Assembly: GCF_000970285.1 (NCBI RefSeq)
Contig: NZ_CP009516.1
Coordinates: 682,001 to 746,000 of the forward strand
Direction of reading: 5' to 3'
Length of the DNA stretch: 64,000 nucleotides
Source of the DNA: Methanosarcina horonobensis HB-1 = JCM 15518
Lineage (GTDB): Archaea; Halobacteriota; Methanosarcinia; Methanosarcinales; Methanosarcinaceae
The translations under genes and the position numbers were made by a program. Of this stretch, positions 9,538 through 18,012 are shown piece by piece. The notes beneath the pieces were generated by a model, which made no database searches, was not told the origin of the DNA, and saw nothing but the letters and a program-made list of their open reading frames with translations. Position 1 is the first letter of the stretch, and each line of letters begins with the position of its first letter.

Positions 9538-10389
9538 TCAGGACTCTATCAGGGGTTTCAGGAGGTCGTGGTCCCTTAAGAGACCCTGAAGTTTGCGGTT
9601 CGAATTAATGATCGGTATCTGGTCGATCCTGTTGCGTTTCATTTTTCTTGCGCAGTCGCTGATAGATGCAATATAGGTAGCTGTGATAGGTTCCCGGATC
9701 ATGATGTCGCTTCCGATAAGGTTGGGGACTTTGATCCTTGACACGCTGTAGTAAATACTCATGGTATCTCTCATGGACTCCCAGGTCCAGGCATCGTCAT
9801 CCTGCCCTGCGGACATATCCGACATCTCCACGCTGTCCTCAATAACACTGGCAGAGATAATGTCCCGGTCCGAGATAATCCCTATGAGTTCAAGAGCAGC
9901 ATCAAGCACAGGCACAGCCTTAACACCGGCAAGCTCCATGATCCTGGCTACGACAGGCAAAGGTGTTTCATTGTAGATTGCAACTACTTCCTTTTCCACA
10001 TAGTCTTTGATCGGAATATCTATATTCATATCCGCAATTGCGCCCACGACATCTGCAACCGTAACGAGTCCCACAAGCTTTCCATCATCAACCACTGGGA
10101 GCCTTCTGATACCGTGCTGCAGGAGCAGGCGTGCGGCAGTCTGCAGGTCCGATCCAGGGGATATGGTTATCGGGTCTCGTGTCATTAGAAGGGCCAGCTG
10201 TTCCTCCTCAGGGTTTTGTAAGAGGTTTGTCCTGGTTACGATTCCTACTACTCTGGAATCTTTGAGTACCGGGACTCCCGAGATATGTTTGTTCTTAAGA
10301 ATTTTAAGAACCTCGTCCCTGGAACCAGGCAGGGTCGCGCATGCGACGTCCCTTACCATGATATCTTCTATGAAGATGTTTTTTGGCAT
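9538..10389 (-). CDS. Protein with four CBS domains
   Basis: A 283-residue protein made almost wholly of four CBS repeats. Repeat starts are visible at IEDIMVRDVACATLPG, LALLMTRDPITISPG, IKDYVEKEVVAIYNET and GSDIMIREPITATYIA, and each ends with a VVGIVTR- or LIGIISD-like strand. Two Bateman modules of this kind bind AMP/ATP or S-adenosylmethionine and signal energy or methylation status. There is no catalytic or DNA-binding domain, so it must act through a partner. A GGTG ribosome site lies 8 bases before ATG 10389. The uspA gene ends 81 bases upstream on the same strand, so the two nucleotide-sensing genes may share a transcript. Confidence 0.88.
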   Translation of the reverse strand: MPKNIFIEDIMVRDVACATLPGSRDEVLKILKNKHISGVPVLKDSRVVGIVTRTNLLQNPEEEQLALLMTRDPITISPGSDLQTAARLLLQHGIRRLPVVDDGKLVGLVTVADVVGAIADMNIDIPIKDYVEKEVVAIYNETPLPVVARIMELAGVKAVPVLDAALELIGIISDRDIISASVIEDSVEMSDMSAGQDDDAWTWESMRDTMSIYYSVSRIKVPNLIGSDIMIREPITATYIASISDCARKMKRNRIDQIPIINSNRKLQGLLRDHDLLKPLIES

Positions 10390-10470
10390 ATAATTTACAC
10401 CTGTATTGTCCTCTGAATCCTGGATTTTTGTTCTATCGCTACTTCTTCAAAAGGCTTCAATAAAGCAAAA

Positions 10471-10929
10471 TCAGCTCTTTTCTCCACTGCGGACGACCAT
10501 TACCGGAACCTTCGAGCTTCTTACTACTTTTTCTGCAACGCTGCCCAGAAGGAACCTGTCAAGTCCGGTTTTTCCAAGTGTCCCCATAACTACAAGGTCA
10601 GCGTTGTTATTCTCTGTGAACTCGATGATTACATTACTTGGATTTCCTTCCCAGACAATCTCTCTCACCTCTACCCCTGCAGCTTCTCCCTGATACTTTA
10701 CGGCAGAAACCGCTCTTTCACCCTCTTTTCTCAGGATTTCGTACATTGCTTCCCAGCCGCCATCCGAGCTCATTGGTATTGACGAAAAAGCAGATGTGTC
10801 CACCACATAAAGTGCGTGAACTGTAGCCCCGCTGAGTTTTGCAATTTCAATTCCGTAAGAAATTGCCCTCTGGGTATTCTCGGATCCGTCTGTTGCAATT
10901 ACTATGTTCCGGTAAAACTCGCTCGTCAT
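10471..10929 (-). CDS. Universal stress protein, UspA family, ATP-binding type
   Basis: A 152-residue UspA domain. It begins NIVIATDGSENTQRAI and carries the ATP-binding signature Gly-x2-Gly-x9-Gly-Ser in GTLGKTGLDRFLLGS, so it belongs to the nucleotide-binding subgroup. The C-terminus VPVMVVRSGEK is typical. A GGAG site lies 8 bases before ATG 10929. It starts only 19 bases after the amidohydrolase ends and is followed by the four-CBS gene, so the three may form one leftward operon. The cellular target is unknown. Confidence 0.92.
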   Translation of the reverse strand: MTSEFYRNIVIATDGSENTQRAISYGIEIAKLSGATVHALYVVDTSAFSSIPMSSDGGWEAMYEILRKEGERAVSAVKYQGEAAGVEVREIVWEGNPSNVIIEFTENNNADLVVMGTLGKTGLDRFLLGSVAEKVVRSSKVPVMVVRSGEKS

Positions 10930-10948
10930 GTCTCGTTCTCCATTTGTT

Positions 10949-12058
10949 TTACGAATGAAGTACAGCTAATATATCATCAGGCCTTGCCCGTTTTGTGATT
11001 CCACCTACAGGATCCTGTATCCCTGCAAGATTATTCGAACTCCCGTTCAGGATCATTAAATTGGCTTTATTTCCCTTTTCGATAGAACTCGCGGAATCTG
11101 GCCCCATTACAAAAGAACCATTAAGTGTGCAAATTTTAAATACTTGTCTATCATCTATCGAAAATACTTTAGACATAAATTCCATTTCGGCAAACATATT
11201 TACAGAATTTAACATTACATTATCCGTCCCGGCTGCTACTCTAATTCCAGTTTCAAGCATTTCAGCTATCGGTGCCATTCCCACTCCTGTTACGAAGTTT
11301 GACCTCGGACAGACAACAACCGGAATTTCTGCCTGAGCCACTTCATTAAGGTCTTTTTCTGTGGCCTGTGTTAAATGGATCAATAGGTCTGGCTCCAGAG
11401 ACAGGGCGTTTTCAATGTCACTTCTGTCCTTTTCCCCAGCGTGGATTGCAAAAAGTTTTTTTCTATCCCGAGTACACGCTGTAATCCCCTGCAGGAGTTC
11501 CATTTCGAGATCGTTTGCTCCGCTTATTCCAAGTCCGTCGGAATGAAGTAAAATCCTTCTTACTTCAGCAAGCACTACTTCCAGAGGAAGCTGGGGTTCA
11601 GTGGGTCTTCCAAATATCAGGGAATGCAGTTCAAGTCCCTCAAGGGCTTTATTAAGGGCTGCAACTCCTACAAGTCCTCCTTCTCTAAAATCCGCAAAAG
11701 CACAGGTTCCTGTCTCTATCATATCCAGTAAAGACCTTCTAATGTGCTCTACAAGTATTTTATAAGAAGTTTCCCTGAGAATTCTATGTTTTAATCCATC
11801 AGGAGGTTTTACAAGGGAGTCAAGGTCTCTCTGAATTCGAAAACCTGAAGTTTTTCCCAGTAAAGGATCTTTACAAACCGAGTCTCCAAGATGAGTATGC
11901 GCATTGACAAAACAAGGAGCTATTATGTTTTTAGAACGTGTGCACTCCTCTCCAACTTCAGTAATAATCCCGTTTCTTACACAGATATATCCCTCTATGG
12001 GTATCAGTTCGGGACCTGCAATAATTGTTCCTGAGATTACCTGTTCAGTGCCGTACAC
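10949..12058 (-). CDS. Amidohydrolase-superfamily protein (chlorohydrolase/deaminase-like)
   Basis: A 369-residue metal-dependent hydrolase. It shows NAHTHLGDS (His-x-His of the TIM-barrel metal site), HAGEKDRS, HLTQATEKDL, and AAGTDNVMLNS with the metal-binding Asp. The outer beta domain is formed by both ends (IISGTIIAG-type start, KGNKANLMILNG near the end). The pattern is closest to the deaminases and chlorohydrolases that act on amino-substituted rings; the substrate is not predictable. It is somewhat shorter than the usual 400-440-residue MTA/SAH deaminases. GTG 12058 has GAGGTG 8 bases upstream. A leftward TATA box is visible near 12122-12136. It heads a likely operon with uspA. Confidence 0.85.
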   Translation of the reverse strand: MYGTEQVISGTIIAGPELIPIEGYICVRNGIITEVGEECTRSKNIIAPCFVNAHTHLGDSVCKDPLLGKTSGFRIQRDLDSLVKPPDGLKHRILRETSYKILVEHIRRSLLDMIETGTCAFADFREGGLVGVAALNKALEGLELHSLIFGRPTEPQLPLEVVLAEVRRILLHSDGLGISGANDLEMELLQGITACTRDRKKLFAIHAGEKDRSDIENALSLEPDLLIHLTQATEKDLNEVAQAEIPVVVCPRSNFVTGVGMAPIAEMLETGIRVAAGTDNVMLNSVNMFAEMEFMSKVFSIDDRQVFKICTLNGSFVMGPDSASSIEKGNKANLMILNGSSNNLAGIQDPVGGITKRARPDDILAVLHS

Positions 12059-12248
12059 TAATACGCACCTCTGCGATTCATCAATCGCCTGTGCTCAGTT
12101 TATGGAACACCAAACATATACATCATATATAACCTTTCCTTAAGCCCTTTTCATATTCTTCGAGCTTTTTTCCCTGTTCCGGCTATGCAGAATTTTTTCA
12201 TGTTTAGCAAAACTCTCAATTATACCTGCATAACAAAATTATTTTTAC

Positions 12249-12259
12249 CGATATATTTA
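12249..12259 (+). promoter_or_regulatory. BRE/TATA promoter of the structured RNA at 12.3 kb
   Basis: CCGATATATTTA is a strong archaeal BRE plus TATA box. Its centre is about 27 bases upstream of GGGCTTCAG at 12281, the natural position for transcription start of the RNA described next. Confidence 0.6.
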
Positions 12260-12280
12260 TTAGTTATTAAATATATATAT

Positions 12281-12460
12281 GGGCTTCAGTCGCATTGTAT
12301 AGGTCCTTGCACGAGATAATGGAAAATCCTGACTGTGAGTGTATAGACAACCCCAATGCGATACATCGATAGTGTGATACTGCCCGGCACGAGGGTAACT
12401 GAAAGGGACTGCGGAAAACCAGAGTGTGATCTTTCGGAGTTAGTGCGCCCGGGCCACAGC
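12281..12460 (+). ncRNA. Structured RNA, probable double-hairpin H/ACA-like guide
   Basis: No convincing protein is encoded here, but two consecutive closed hairpins are. Hairpin 1 closes with an 8-bp stem, 12290-12297 with 12354-12361, followed after one base by ACA (12363-12365). Hairpin 2 closes with GCCCGG 12382-12387 and CCGGGC 12449-12454, again followed after one base by ACA (12456-12458). Hairpin 2 has an inner stem, GAAAG/CTTTC plus AACT/AGTT, whose base is 14 nucleotides from the ACA, the spacing expected of a pseudouridine guide pocket. A UGUGA near each apical loop could be part of a kink-turn. A strong promoter precedes it and a U-rich run (12465-12488) follows. I compared it by eye with SRP RNA and RNase P RNA and saw neither signature. 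The rRNA target was not identified. Confidence 0.55.
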
Positions 12461-12733
12461 ACTATTTTATTAAGGTTTATTTTTGTAAAACTTAATCATA
12501 ATAACTTTCGTGTGCCTAAATAGCTTTTTAGCTTTTATAACGGGTGCTTTTATATTTAATTTCGAAATGCGTGCTTGATTGGCTGACCATGTAATGTTGT
12601 CCCATATTTGGTTATGGCTCCCCAGTTTTCAGTTGTTTTTCATTGACTCGATATCTTTTATTGCTAATTGGCTCTTATTGCTAATCGGTTACTTCGTTAG
12701 TGATTTATATAATATCTTCGAAAAGTGACACAT

Positions 12734-13051
12734 ATGTCCTTTGAAGAGGCAATAAAAGGTCTGGATTCTGGTATTGTTATCGACATCGAAGTCACTCCGG
12801 GTTCCAGGTCGCTTTCTGTTCCCAGCGGCTATAATGAATGGCGCAGGAGAATTGAAGTAAAGCTGACTAAAAACGCCCAGAAAGGAAAGGCAAATGAACA
12901 GCTTATTGAGAGCCTTGCCCAACTCTTCGGGATAAGCAGCTCGGATATCCTGATAAGTAGCGGAGCTACAAGCAGCAAAAAGTCCTTACTGATAAAAGGT
13001 GTCTCCTACCAGCAGGCGGTTTCGGTTTTTGGTGCCCGCTTAAAAAGCTGA
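12734..13051 (+). CDS. DUF167 family protein
   Basis: A 105-residue protein of the DUF167/YggU family, a small alpha-beta fold of unknown function. The conserved core is visible: IDIEVTPGSRSLSV, KAQKGKANEQ-like NAQKGKANEQLIESLA, and SDILISSGATSSKKSLLIKG. ATG 12734 gives the usual MSFEEAIK start; GTG 12725 is an alternative 9 bases upstream. No clear ribosome site is seen, so the mRNA may be leaderless or weakly translated. It runs in the same direction as the Toprim gene 82 bases downstream. Confidence 0.88.
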   Translation: MSFEEAIKGLDSGIVIDIEVTPGSRSLSVPSGYNEWRRRIEVKLTKNAQKGKANEQLIESLAQLFGISSSDILISSGATSSKKSLLIKGVSYQQAVSVFGARLKS

Positions 13052-13133
13052 ATCCTATAATGCATGAACCGGAACTGCAAAACCCGGTTTTCCGACTATA
13101 TTTCCTGTTTAATAAAAAAGGTTGCAGAATAAC

Positions 13134-13586
13134 GTGACTGATGTTGAGGTCTATAGAAAAAGGCTGGAAAGAATTGAGGAATTGCTCCTGGAACTTTCAG
13201 AATACTCTGAAAGGGGAGCAGTGATCATTGTTGAAGGAAAAAGAGATATTCTTTCCATGAAACGGCTCGGTATTAAAGGCAGCTTCGAGCTTGCAACCCG
13301 GCATTCTCTTTTTAATTTCTCTGAAAGGATAGCGAGTCTGGGGTGTGAGGTTATCATACTCACGGATTGGGATAGGAGAGGCGACCTGCTTGCTGCCAAA
13401 CTTTCCGAATACTTTGGAAATTTCGGAATAAAACCCGAGCTTCAAATCCGAAATAAACTGAAGTTAATAACACAAAAAGAAATCAAAGACATAGAAAGTC
13501 TGTACACTTATGTGTCCAAACTCAGGTCAAAAACAGGTTTGTCTTTTAATTATGAGTACGGAACTGGTACAGAACTCGAGAATTAA
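13134..13586 (+). CDS. Toprim-domain protein, UPF0292 type
   Basis: A 150-residue protein with a single Toprim domain. The catalytic glutamate lies in [13 protein letters not shown] and the Asp-x-Asp motif in [11 protein letters not shown], both intact. The small archaeal UPF0292 proteins consist of this domain alone, and their substrate is unknown; Toprim domains act in primases, topoisomerases and RNase M5-type nucleases. GTG 13134 is preferred to the upstream TTG 13122 because AAGGTTG then lies about 10 bases upstream. It is followed by two stem-loops, 13620-13702. Confidence 0.88.
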   Translation: MTDVEVYRKRLERIEELLLELSEYSERGAVIIVEGKRDILSMKRLGIKGSFELATRHSLFNFSERIASLGCEVIILTDWDRRGDLLAAKLSEYFGNFGIKPELQIRNKLKLITQKEIKDIESLYTYVSKLRSKTGLSFNYEYGTGTELEN

Positions 13587-13619
13587 TTAACCTTATATGA
13601 TATTGTAATTGAAGTAATA

Positions 13620-13702
13620 TTTTAGCAAAAATTCTGCTAAAAATAGTCTCCATGTAAAGTTTTTGCTAAAATGAATCTCTAAAAAGAGATTCCCTTTTTC
13701 TA
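13620..13702 (+). terminator. Tandem stem-loops with T-run after the Toprim gene
   Basis: The first stem is TTTTAGCA/TGCTAAAA, 13620-13627 with 13635-13642. The second is GAATCTCT/AGAGATTC, 13673-13680 with 13685-13692, loop AAAA, followed by CCCTTTTTCT. A third segment at 13660-13671 is complementary to 13620-13631, so two foldings are possible. The position between convergent genes suits termination. Confidence 0.55.
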
Positions 13703-13785
13703 TTGAAGAAAAAGAGAAAGTTAAAAATTATATTTAAATTATATTTACTTCAGATACGTGTATTTTAGATGGAAAAGCGAAATCC

Positions 13786-14202
13786 TTATTGTTTATGCAT
13801 AGGATTGGATGATTCTCCTTTCTCCTGAATCATATCCATGCTTTGCTGGTTTTTTTGATGATTGAAGGTTCTGTCAAACTCCGGATATTTTTGAAACTTG
13901 CCAGCCAGTTCTTCAAACATCTTATGTCTGGGACTGATAATAATTATGTGTGCAGGGGGATGAATCTTCTTCAACCTGCTAATCGCTGCTCCAGCGTGAT
14001 TATTTAACTCTACAAGGGCTGCAGAGTTGCATTTTGACTTGAGTGATACGCCCATTACACTTACAAGAAGCTCATCAGCATAGTTTGGTTCTATACATTT
14101 GGGAGTCGCTGAAAATTGAATATGTCCGTATCGTTCTAGGTCATGTAATGCTATTTTTACTTTATCCGAGTCGTCTGCCCGGACTAACGCGAATGATTTC
14201 AT
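13786..14202 (-). CDS. DUF356-like protein
   Basis: A 138-residue soluble protein. It resembles the methanogen DUF356 family: KSFALVRADDSDKVKIAL at the start, then LERYGHIQFSATPKCIEPNYADELL, and a Rossmann-like strand AHIIIISPRHKMFEEL. The function of the family is unknown. The last 30 residues are polar and probably disordered. GGTGGTG lies about 9 bases before ATG 14202. It is monocistronic and convergent with the DUF167/Toprim pair. Confidence 0.65.
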   Translation of the reverse strand: MKSFALVRADDSDKVKIALHDLERYGHIQFSATPKCIEPNYADELLVSVMGVSLKSKCNSAALVELNNHAGAAISRLKKIHPPAHIIIISPRHKMFEELAGKFQKYPEFDRTFNHQKNQQSMDMIQEKGESSNPMHKQ

Positions 14203-15097
14203 TTTTTACACACCACCAATCTACTGAAGTTATCCCCATTTCGATATGGATTTACCCCTATAATAAACTTTGTGTATGAAACGGCTTAGTAGACGACCAT
14301 TACTATTCCAGGCGAATGCGGCATCCTTAGCATATTAATTGTACTAAAAATGGTCATTTCCGGAGCCGTAGTATTTTGTCCGCCTTTCTTCTTATGCAGA
14401 ATATGCTAAAAAATTACAGGGGTGATCCACAATATCTTTTTTCAAGATTTCGTATGCTTCTCCACGGAATGAAACCGTTATCCTATAGTTATAGGCATCG
14501 TATATATATTCGTTTTGAAATAATATTTCCTTCACAAGAAAACTTTACTCAAAGTCCTGTTTTACTTGCGCTTTTTTTAAAAAAATATTTTTTTTCTTTT
14601 GATATTATGTAATTACTTTTTGATTGCGTACACTCTATTTTTTAACTCTCCAGATCAATCTGAATAATATTTTTTTCTGAGCTGTCTCTTAATTAAACGA
14701 GTGTTCAAGCCGTGATTGTTTTTATATATTTACTTAATATCATTTCTCAATTATATAAAATAAACATTATATCTAACTTCACAGATGAAGTTCTGTCATA
14801 AAAGCCAGAATTTACTTCACCAGATGGTATCTTTTATTTAGAACCTTACCATATCATATACCGAAACAGTATACAAAAATATTTATCATAGGACTCTCTG
14901 TGTTCTTTTTTTCATCTCCATGTATGAAAAAATTCAAACACTCCATGGACTGGGTCCTTCTCTTATAATTTCAATTAATTACATCTTACTTAGCTCTTTG
15001 ACCCTGAAGTCTGGTTCAATAACCGGGTTCTGTTTAAGAACCGTTTACAGTCTATCAGGTGAAGTCTTCATAGTTATTGCATAAAGACGGTGAGTAT
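14203..15097. other. Long AT-rich intergenic region upstream of proA
   Basis: About 900 bases separate the DUF356-like gene from proA. Short reading frames inside it have poor composition and no ribosome site, so I call no gene. TATA-like runs occur near 14727 and 14877. CATTACTATTCCAGGCGAATG and later segments show no repeat that I recognise. It may hold a long proA leader. Confidence 0.45.
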
Positions 15098-16441
15098 ATG
15101 GCTGAAGATATTGAAACTAAAGTGATTAAGGCGAAAAAAGCTTCAATTGAGCTTTCCAGTATAAGTGAAGAGGTAAAAAACAGGGTTCTTAAAGCTATGG
15201 CAGAAGCCCTGGATAAGGAGAGAAAAATTATCCTTGAGGCAAATTCAAAGGATCTTGAACATGCAGCCGGACTGAAGGATGCCGGGAAGCTCACCCAGGC
15301 CCTTGTAGACAGGCTTAAGGTTACGGACTCAAAGATTGACGGGATGATAGCAGGAATCAGGGATGTCATAAAGCTAAAAGACCCTGTGGGAGAAACGCTT
15401 TCCACACTCGAACTCGACAGAGACCTGATCCTCTATCAGGTTAGCTGCCCTATAGGCCTTATAGGAGTTATCTTTGAGTCCAGACCGGACGTCGTACCCC
15501 AGGTAATGTCCCTCTGTCTGAAAAGTGGGAACGCAACAATTTTCAAAGGTGGAAGTGAGGCAAGGGAGTCAAACCGTACTATTTTTGATATCCTTGTAAG
15601 AGCTATAGAATCCACTGAGGGCATGCCGAAAGGAGCTTTCCAGCTCATGGAAACCAGAGAAGAGATCATGAGCCTTTTAAGCCTTGATGCATATGTCGAC
15701 CTCCTTATTCCGAGAGGTTCCAATGAATTTGTCAAATTCATCCAGGATAACACAAAGATCCCTGTACTCGGGCACACAAGTGGTATCTGTCACATTTACG
15801 TGGATGAGTTTGCAGATCTTGATACGGCCTGGAAGGTTTGTTTTGATGCAAAGGTCCAGTATCCCGCAGTCTGCAACGCCATAGAAACCCTGCTTGTAAA
15901 CCGCAGCATTGCAGAAACTTTTCTGCCGAAGATGGCGGAAATGTACATCAAGGCAGGAGTTGAACTGCGCTGCGATAAGGACAGCTATTCTCTGCTTACA
16001 AAAAAAGGTCTTTCTTCTTTCTCAAGAGCAACTGAAGAGGACTGGAGCCTTGAATATAATGACCTTATCCTTTCAATAAAACTCGTGGATACAATAAAGG
16101 AGGCAATTGATCATATAAACACCTTCGGTTCTCACCACACCGATGGAATAATCACCGAAAATGCTTCACGGAGGAAAGAGTTCATAGGATTAGTCGACTC
16201 TTCAAGCGTCATGGTGAACGCTTCAACCCGTTTTGCGGACGGTTACAGGTATGGAAAGGGTGCCGAGGTCGGGATCAGTACGAACAAGATCCACTCCCGG
16301 GGACCTGTTGGTATGGAAGGGTTGCTGATTTACAAGTATATCCTTATGGGTAAAGGTCAGGTTGTTGCCGACTATGCAGGAGAAAACGCAAAACCCTATA
16401 CTCACAGGAAGCTTGACCTTAAGTTTGAGGATGTGAATTAA
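15098..16441 (+). CDS. proA: Gamma-glutamyl phosphate reductase
   Basis: A 447-residue enzyme that reduces gamma-glutamyl phosphate to glutamate semialdehyde with NADPH, the second step of proline synthesis. Family marks are IGVIFESRPDVVPQV, LKSGNATIFKGGSEA, LGHTSGICHIYVDE, and the catalytic-cysteine region YPAVCNAIETLLVN. The C-terminus has GTGAEVGIS-like KGAEVGISTNKIHSRGPVG. ATG 15098 with GGTGAG just upstream is preferred over TTG 15077. It leads the proA-proB-proC group; bacterial-type proline genes are not universal in archaea. Confidence 0.97.
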   Translation: MAEDIETKVIKAKKASIELSSISEEVKNRVLKAMAEALDKERKIILEANSKDLEHAAGLKDAGKLTQALVDRLKVTDSKIDGMIAGIRDVIKLKDPVGETLSTLELDRDLILYQVSCPIGLIGVIFESRPDVVPQVMSLCLKSGNATIFKGGSEARESNRTIFDILVRAIESTEGMPKGAFQLMETREEIMSLLSLDAYVDLLIPRGSNEFVKFIQDNTKIPVLGHTSGICHIYVDEFADLDTAWKVCFDAKVQYPAVCNAIETLLVNRSIAETFLPKMAEMYIKAGVELRCDKDSYSLLTKKGLSSFSRATEEDWSLEYNDLILSIKLVDTIKEAIDHINTFGSHHTDGIITENASRRKEFIGLVDSSSVMVNASTRFADGYRYGKGAEVGISTNKIHSRGPVGMEGLLIYKYILMGKGQVVADYAGENAKPYTHRKLDLKFEDVN

Positions 16442-16482
16442 CACATCCTTGAATAAATACGTCCTTGAATATTTATGATATG

Positions 16483-16490
16483 TTTATATA
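16483..16490 (+). promoter_or_regulatory. TATA box upstream of proB
   Basis: TTTATATA in the 150-base proA-proB gap is well placed for an initiation site near 16512 and a leader of about 85 bases, suggesting that proB can be transcribed independently of proA. Confidence 0.4.
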
Positions 16491-16595
16491 TTTGAATTGA
16501 AATACCAGCGCAGGTTAAGTGCAGAAACCGGGAATCCCGGCTGCAGCTGAGATCAACTGCAGTCGCCTTCCAAATAACCTCAAGAGGCACTTCCA

Positions 16596-17753
16596 TTGAC
16601 AGATAGAAAACAATTTTTCCATGATGTTAATAAAATCGTTATTAAAATCGGAACTTCTTCAATCACCAGAAAGGGCTGTGACAATACTAAAGAAAACTGC
16701 AACATTGATCCGGTATTCATGGAAAGCATAGCTTTCCAGGTTTCAGAGCTCAGAAAACAGGGAAAAGAGATAATTCTTGTAAGTTCGGGAGCAATAGGTG
16801 TAGGGCTTAACGAGCTGGGCATAGCTCCCAAACCTCGTGAAATCCCTATCAGACAGGCGGCTGCAGCTGTCGGGCAAAGCATACTGATGCAGGACTGGAG
16901 CAGGGCTTTTTCTAAATATGGGATGAAAGTTGCTCAGATCCTTCTTACCTACGAATTTTATTCCGATAGAGTAACCTATCTTAACCTGAGAAACAGCATC
17001 TCAACCCTTCTGGAATACGGTGTCGTCCCGATAATAAACGAAAATGACTGTACCTGTACAAATGAGATTGAAGCGATCTTCGGGGACAATGACAAGCTCT
17101 CTGCAATGGTTGCAAGCAAAATTGATGCTGACCTCCTGGTCATTCTTTCGGACATTGACGGGCTCTATGACAGGAACCCAAAAACGCATAGTGACGCAAA
17201 ACTGCTGACCCTTATAAAAAAGATCACACCTGAGATTGAAAGCTACGGGGGCGACCCTACGAGCTTCAAAGGCGTGGGAGGGATGCGGACCAAGATAAAA
17301 GCTGCGAAAATCTGTAGCATGGCAGGCTGCTATGTCGTGATTGCAAATAGTGAATTAGAGGATGCAGTCCTGAAGATCGTTTCAGGAGAAGAAATAGGGA
17401 CTCTTTTCCTTGCTGAGAGGCATGTTCAGAAAAACCGCGCTCGCTGGATCATCCTTGCCAGGGCTTCCGGTACAATCCGTGTGGATGCCGGGGCAAAAGC
17501 TGCGGTCCTGGGGAAAAACAGTCTTCTCCCGGCAGGCATTATGGACGTGGAAGGAACATTTGATCGAGGAGATGTCGTAAAACTCGAGTGTGAAGGTAAA
17601 GTCTTTGCAAAAGGGATTACTGACTATACTTCTGAAGAGCTCGTTAAAATAAAAGGAACTCATACTGACCGGATTGAAAGCGTTCTGGGCTATAGTAATT
17701 ACAACAATGTTATTAAAAAGGAAAATATCGGTATACTGGAAGAATTGAACTAA
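16596..17753 (+). CDS. proB: Glutamate 5-kinase with PUA domain
   Basis: A 385-residue kinase that phosphorylates glutamate, the first and normally feedback-inhibited step of proline synthesis. The amino acid kinase domain shows VIKIGTSSIT, ILVSSGAIGVGLNELG, IINENDC and FGDNDKLSAMVASKI, then ILSDIDGLYDRNP. A C-terminal PUA domain (about residues 285-370) begins GTIRVDAGAKAAVLGKNSLLPAGI. TTG 16596 is the start, supported by AAGAGG about 9 bases upstream. Full-length with both domains intact. Confidence 0.97.
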   Translation: MTDRKQFFHDVNKIVIKIGTSSITRKGCDNTKENCNIDPVFMESIAFQVSELRKQGKEIILVSSGAIGVGLNELGIAPKPREIPIRQAAAAVGQSILMQDWSRAFSKYGMKVAQILLTYEFYSDRVTYLNLRNSISTLLEYGVVPIINENDCTCTNEIEAIFGDNDKLSAMVASKIDADLLVILSDIDGLYDRNPKTHSDAKLLTLIKKITPEIESYGGDPTSFKGVGGMRTKIKAAKICSMAGCYVVIANSELEDAVLKIVSGEEIGTLFLAERHVQKNRARWIILARASGTIRVDAGAKAAVLGKNSLLPAGIMDVEGTFDRGDVVKLECEGKVFAKGITDYTSEELVKIKGTHTDRIESVLGYSNYNNVIKKENIGILEELN

Positions 17754-17927
17754 TCCCGCAGGGCTCATGAAGACTCTGGAACCCTCTGGTCCTTGAACCA
17801 TATCTCAATCCTGGGAGACCGGACTACTCCCTACTTAATTCTCTGAAGAGTCGACGGGTAACAAATGCGGCAAGCTTTGAACTAATCTCTTGCCTTAAGC
17901 TTTGAGATCAGTCCCTCTTAAACACAG

Positions 17928-17991
17928 CTAATTTACGGTCAATTTGTAGTCAGTTTACAGTTAATTTACAGTTAATTTACAGTTATTTTCT
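17928..17991 (+). repeat. 11-bp tandem repeats in the proC leader
   Basis: The unit AGTTAATTTAC occurs twice exactly (17960-17970, 17971-17981), with degenerate copies before (AGCTAATTTAC at 17928) and after (AGTTATTTTC). It ends shortly before the proC ribosome site. It could be an operator array or simple slippage. Confidence 0.5.
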
Positions 17992-18012
17992 GGAAATAAG
18001 GAGATTTTATAC

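Noticed and set aside
12281-12460. SRP RNA, RNase P RNA or 5S rRNA as the identity of the structured RNA
   Set aside because: None of the conserved SRP domain IV, RNase P (GGAAAGTCC-like) or 5S starting signatures is visible; the hairpin-ACA pattern fits H/ACA better.
14376-14612. 78-codon frame upstream of proA
   Set aside because: Composition is hydrophobic/aromatic and typical of AT-rich DNA, with no ribosome site and no recognisable family.
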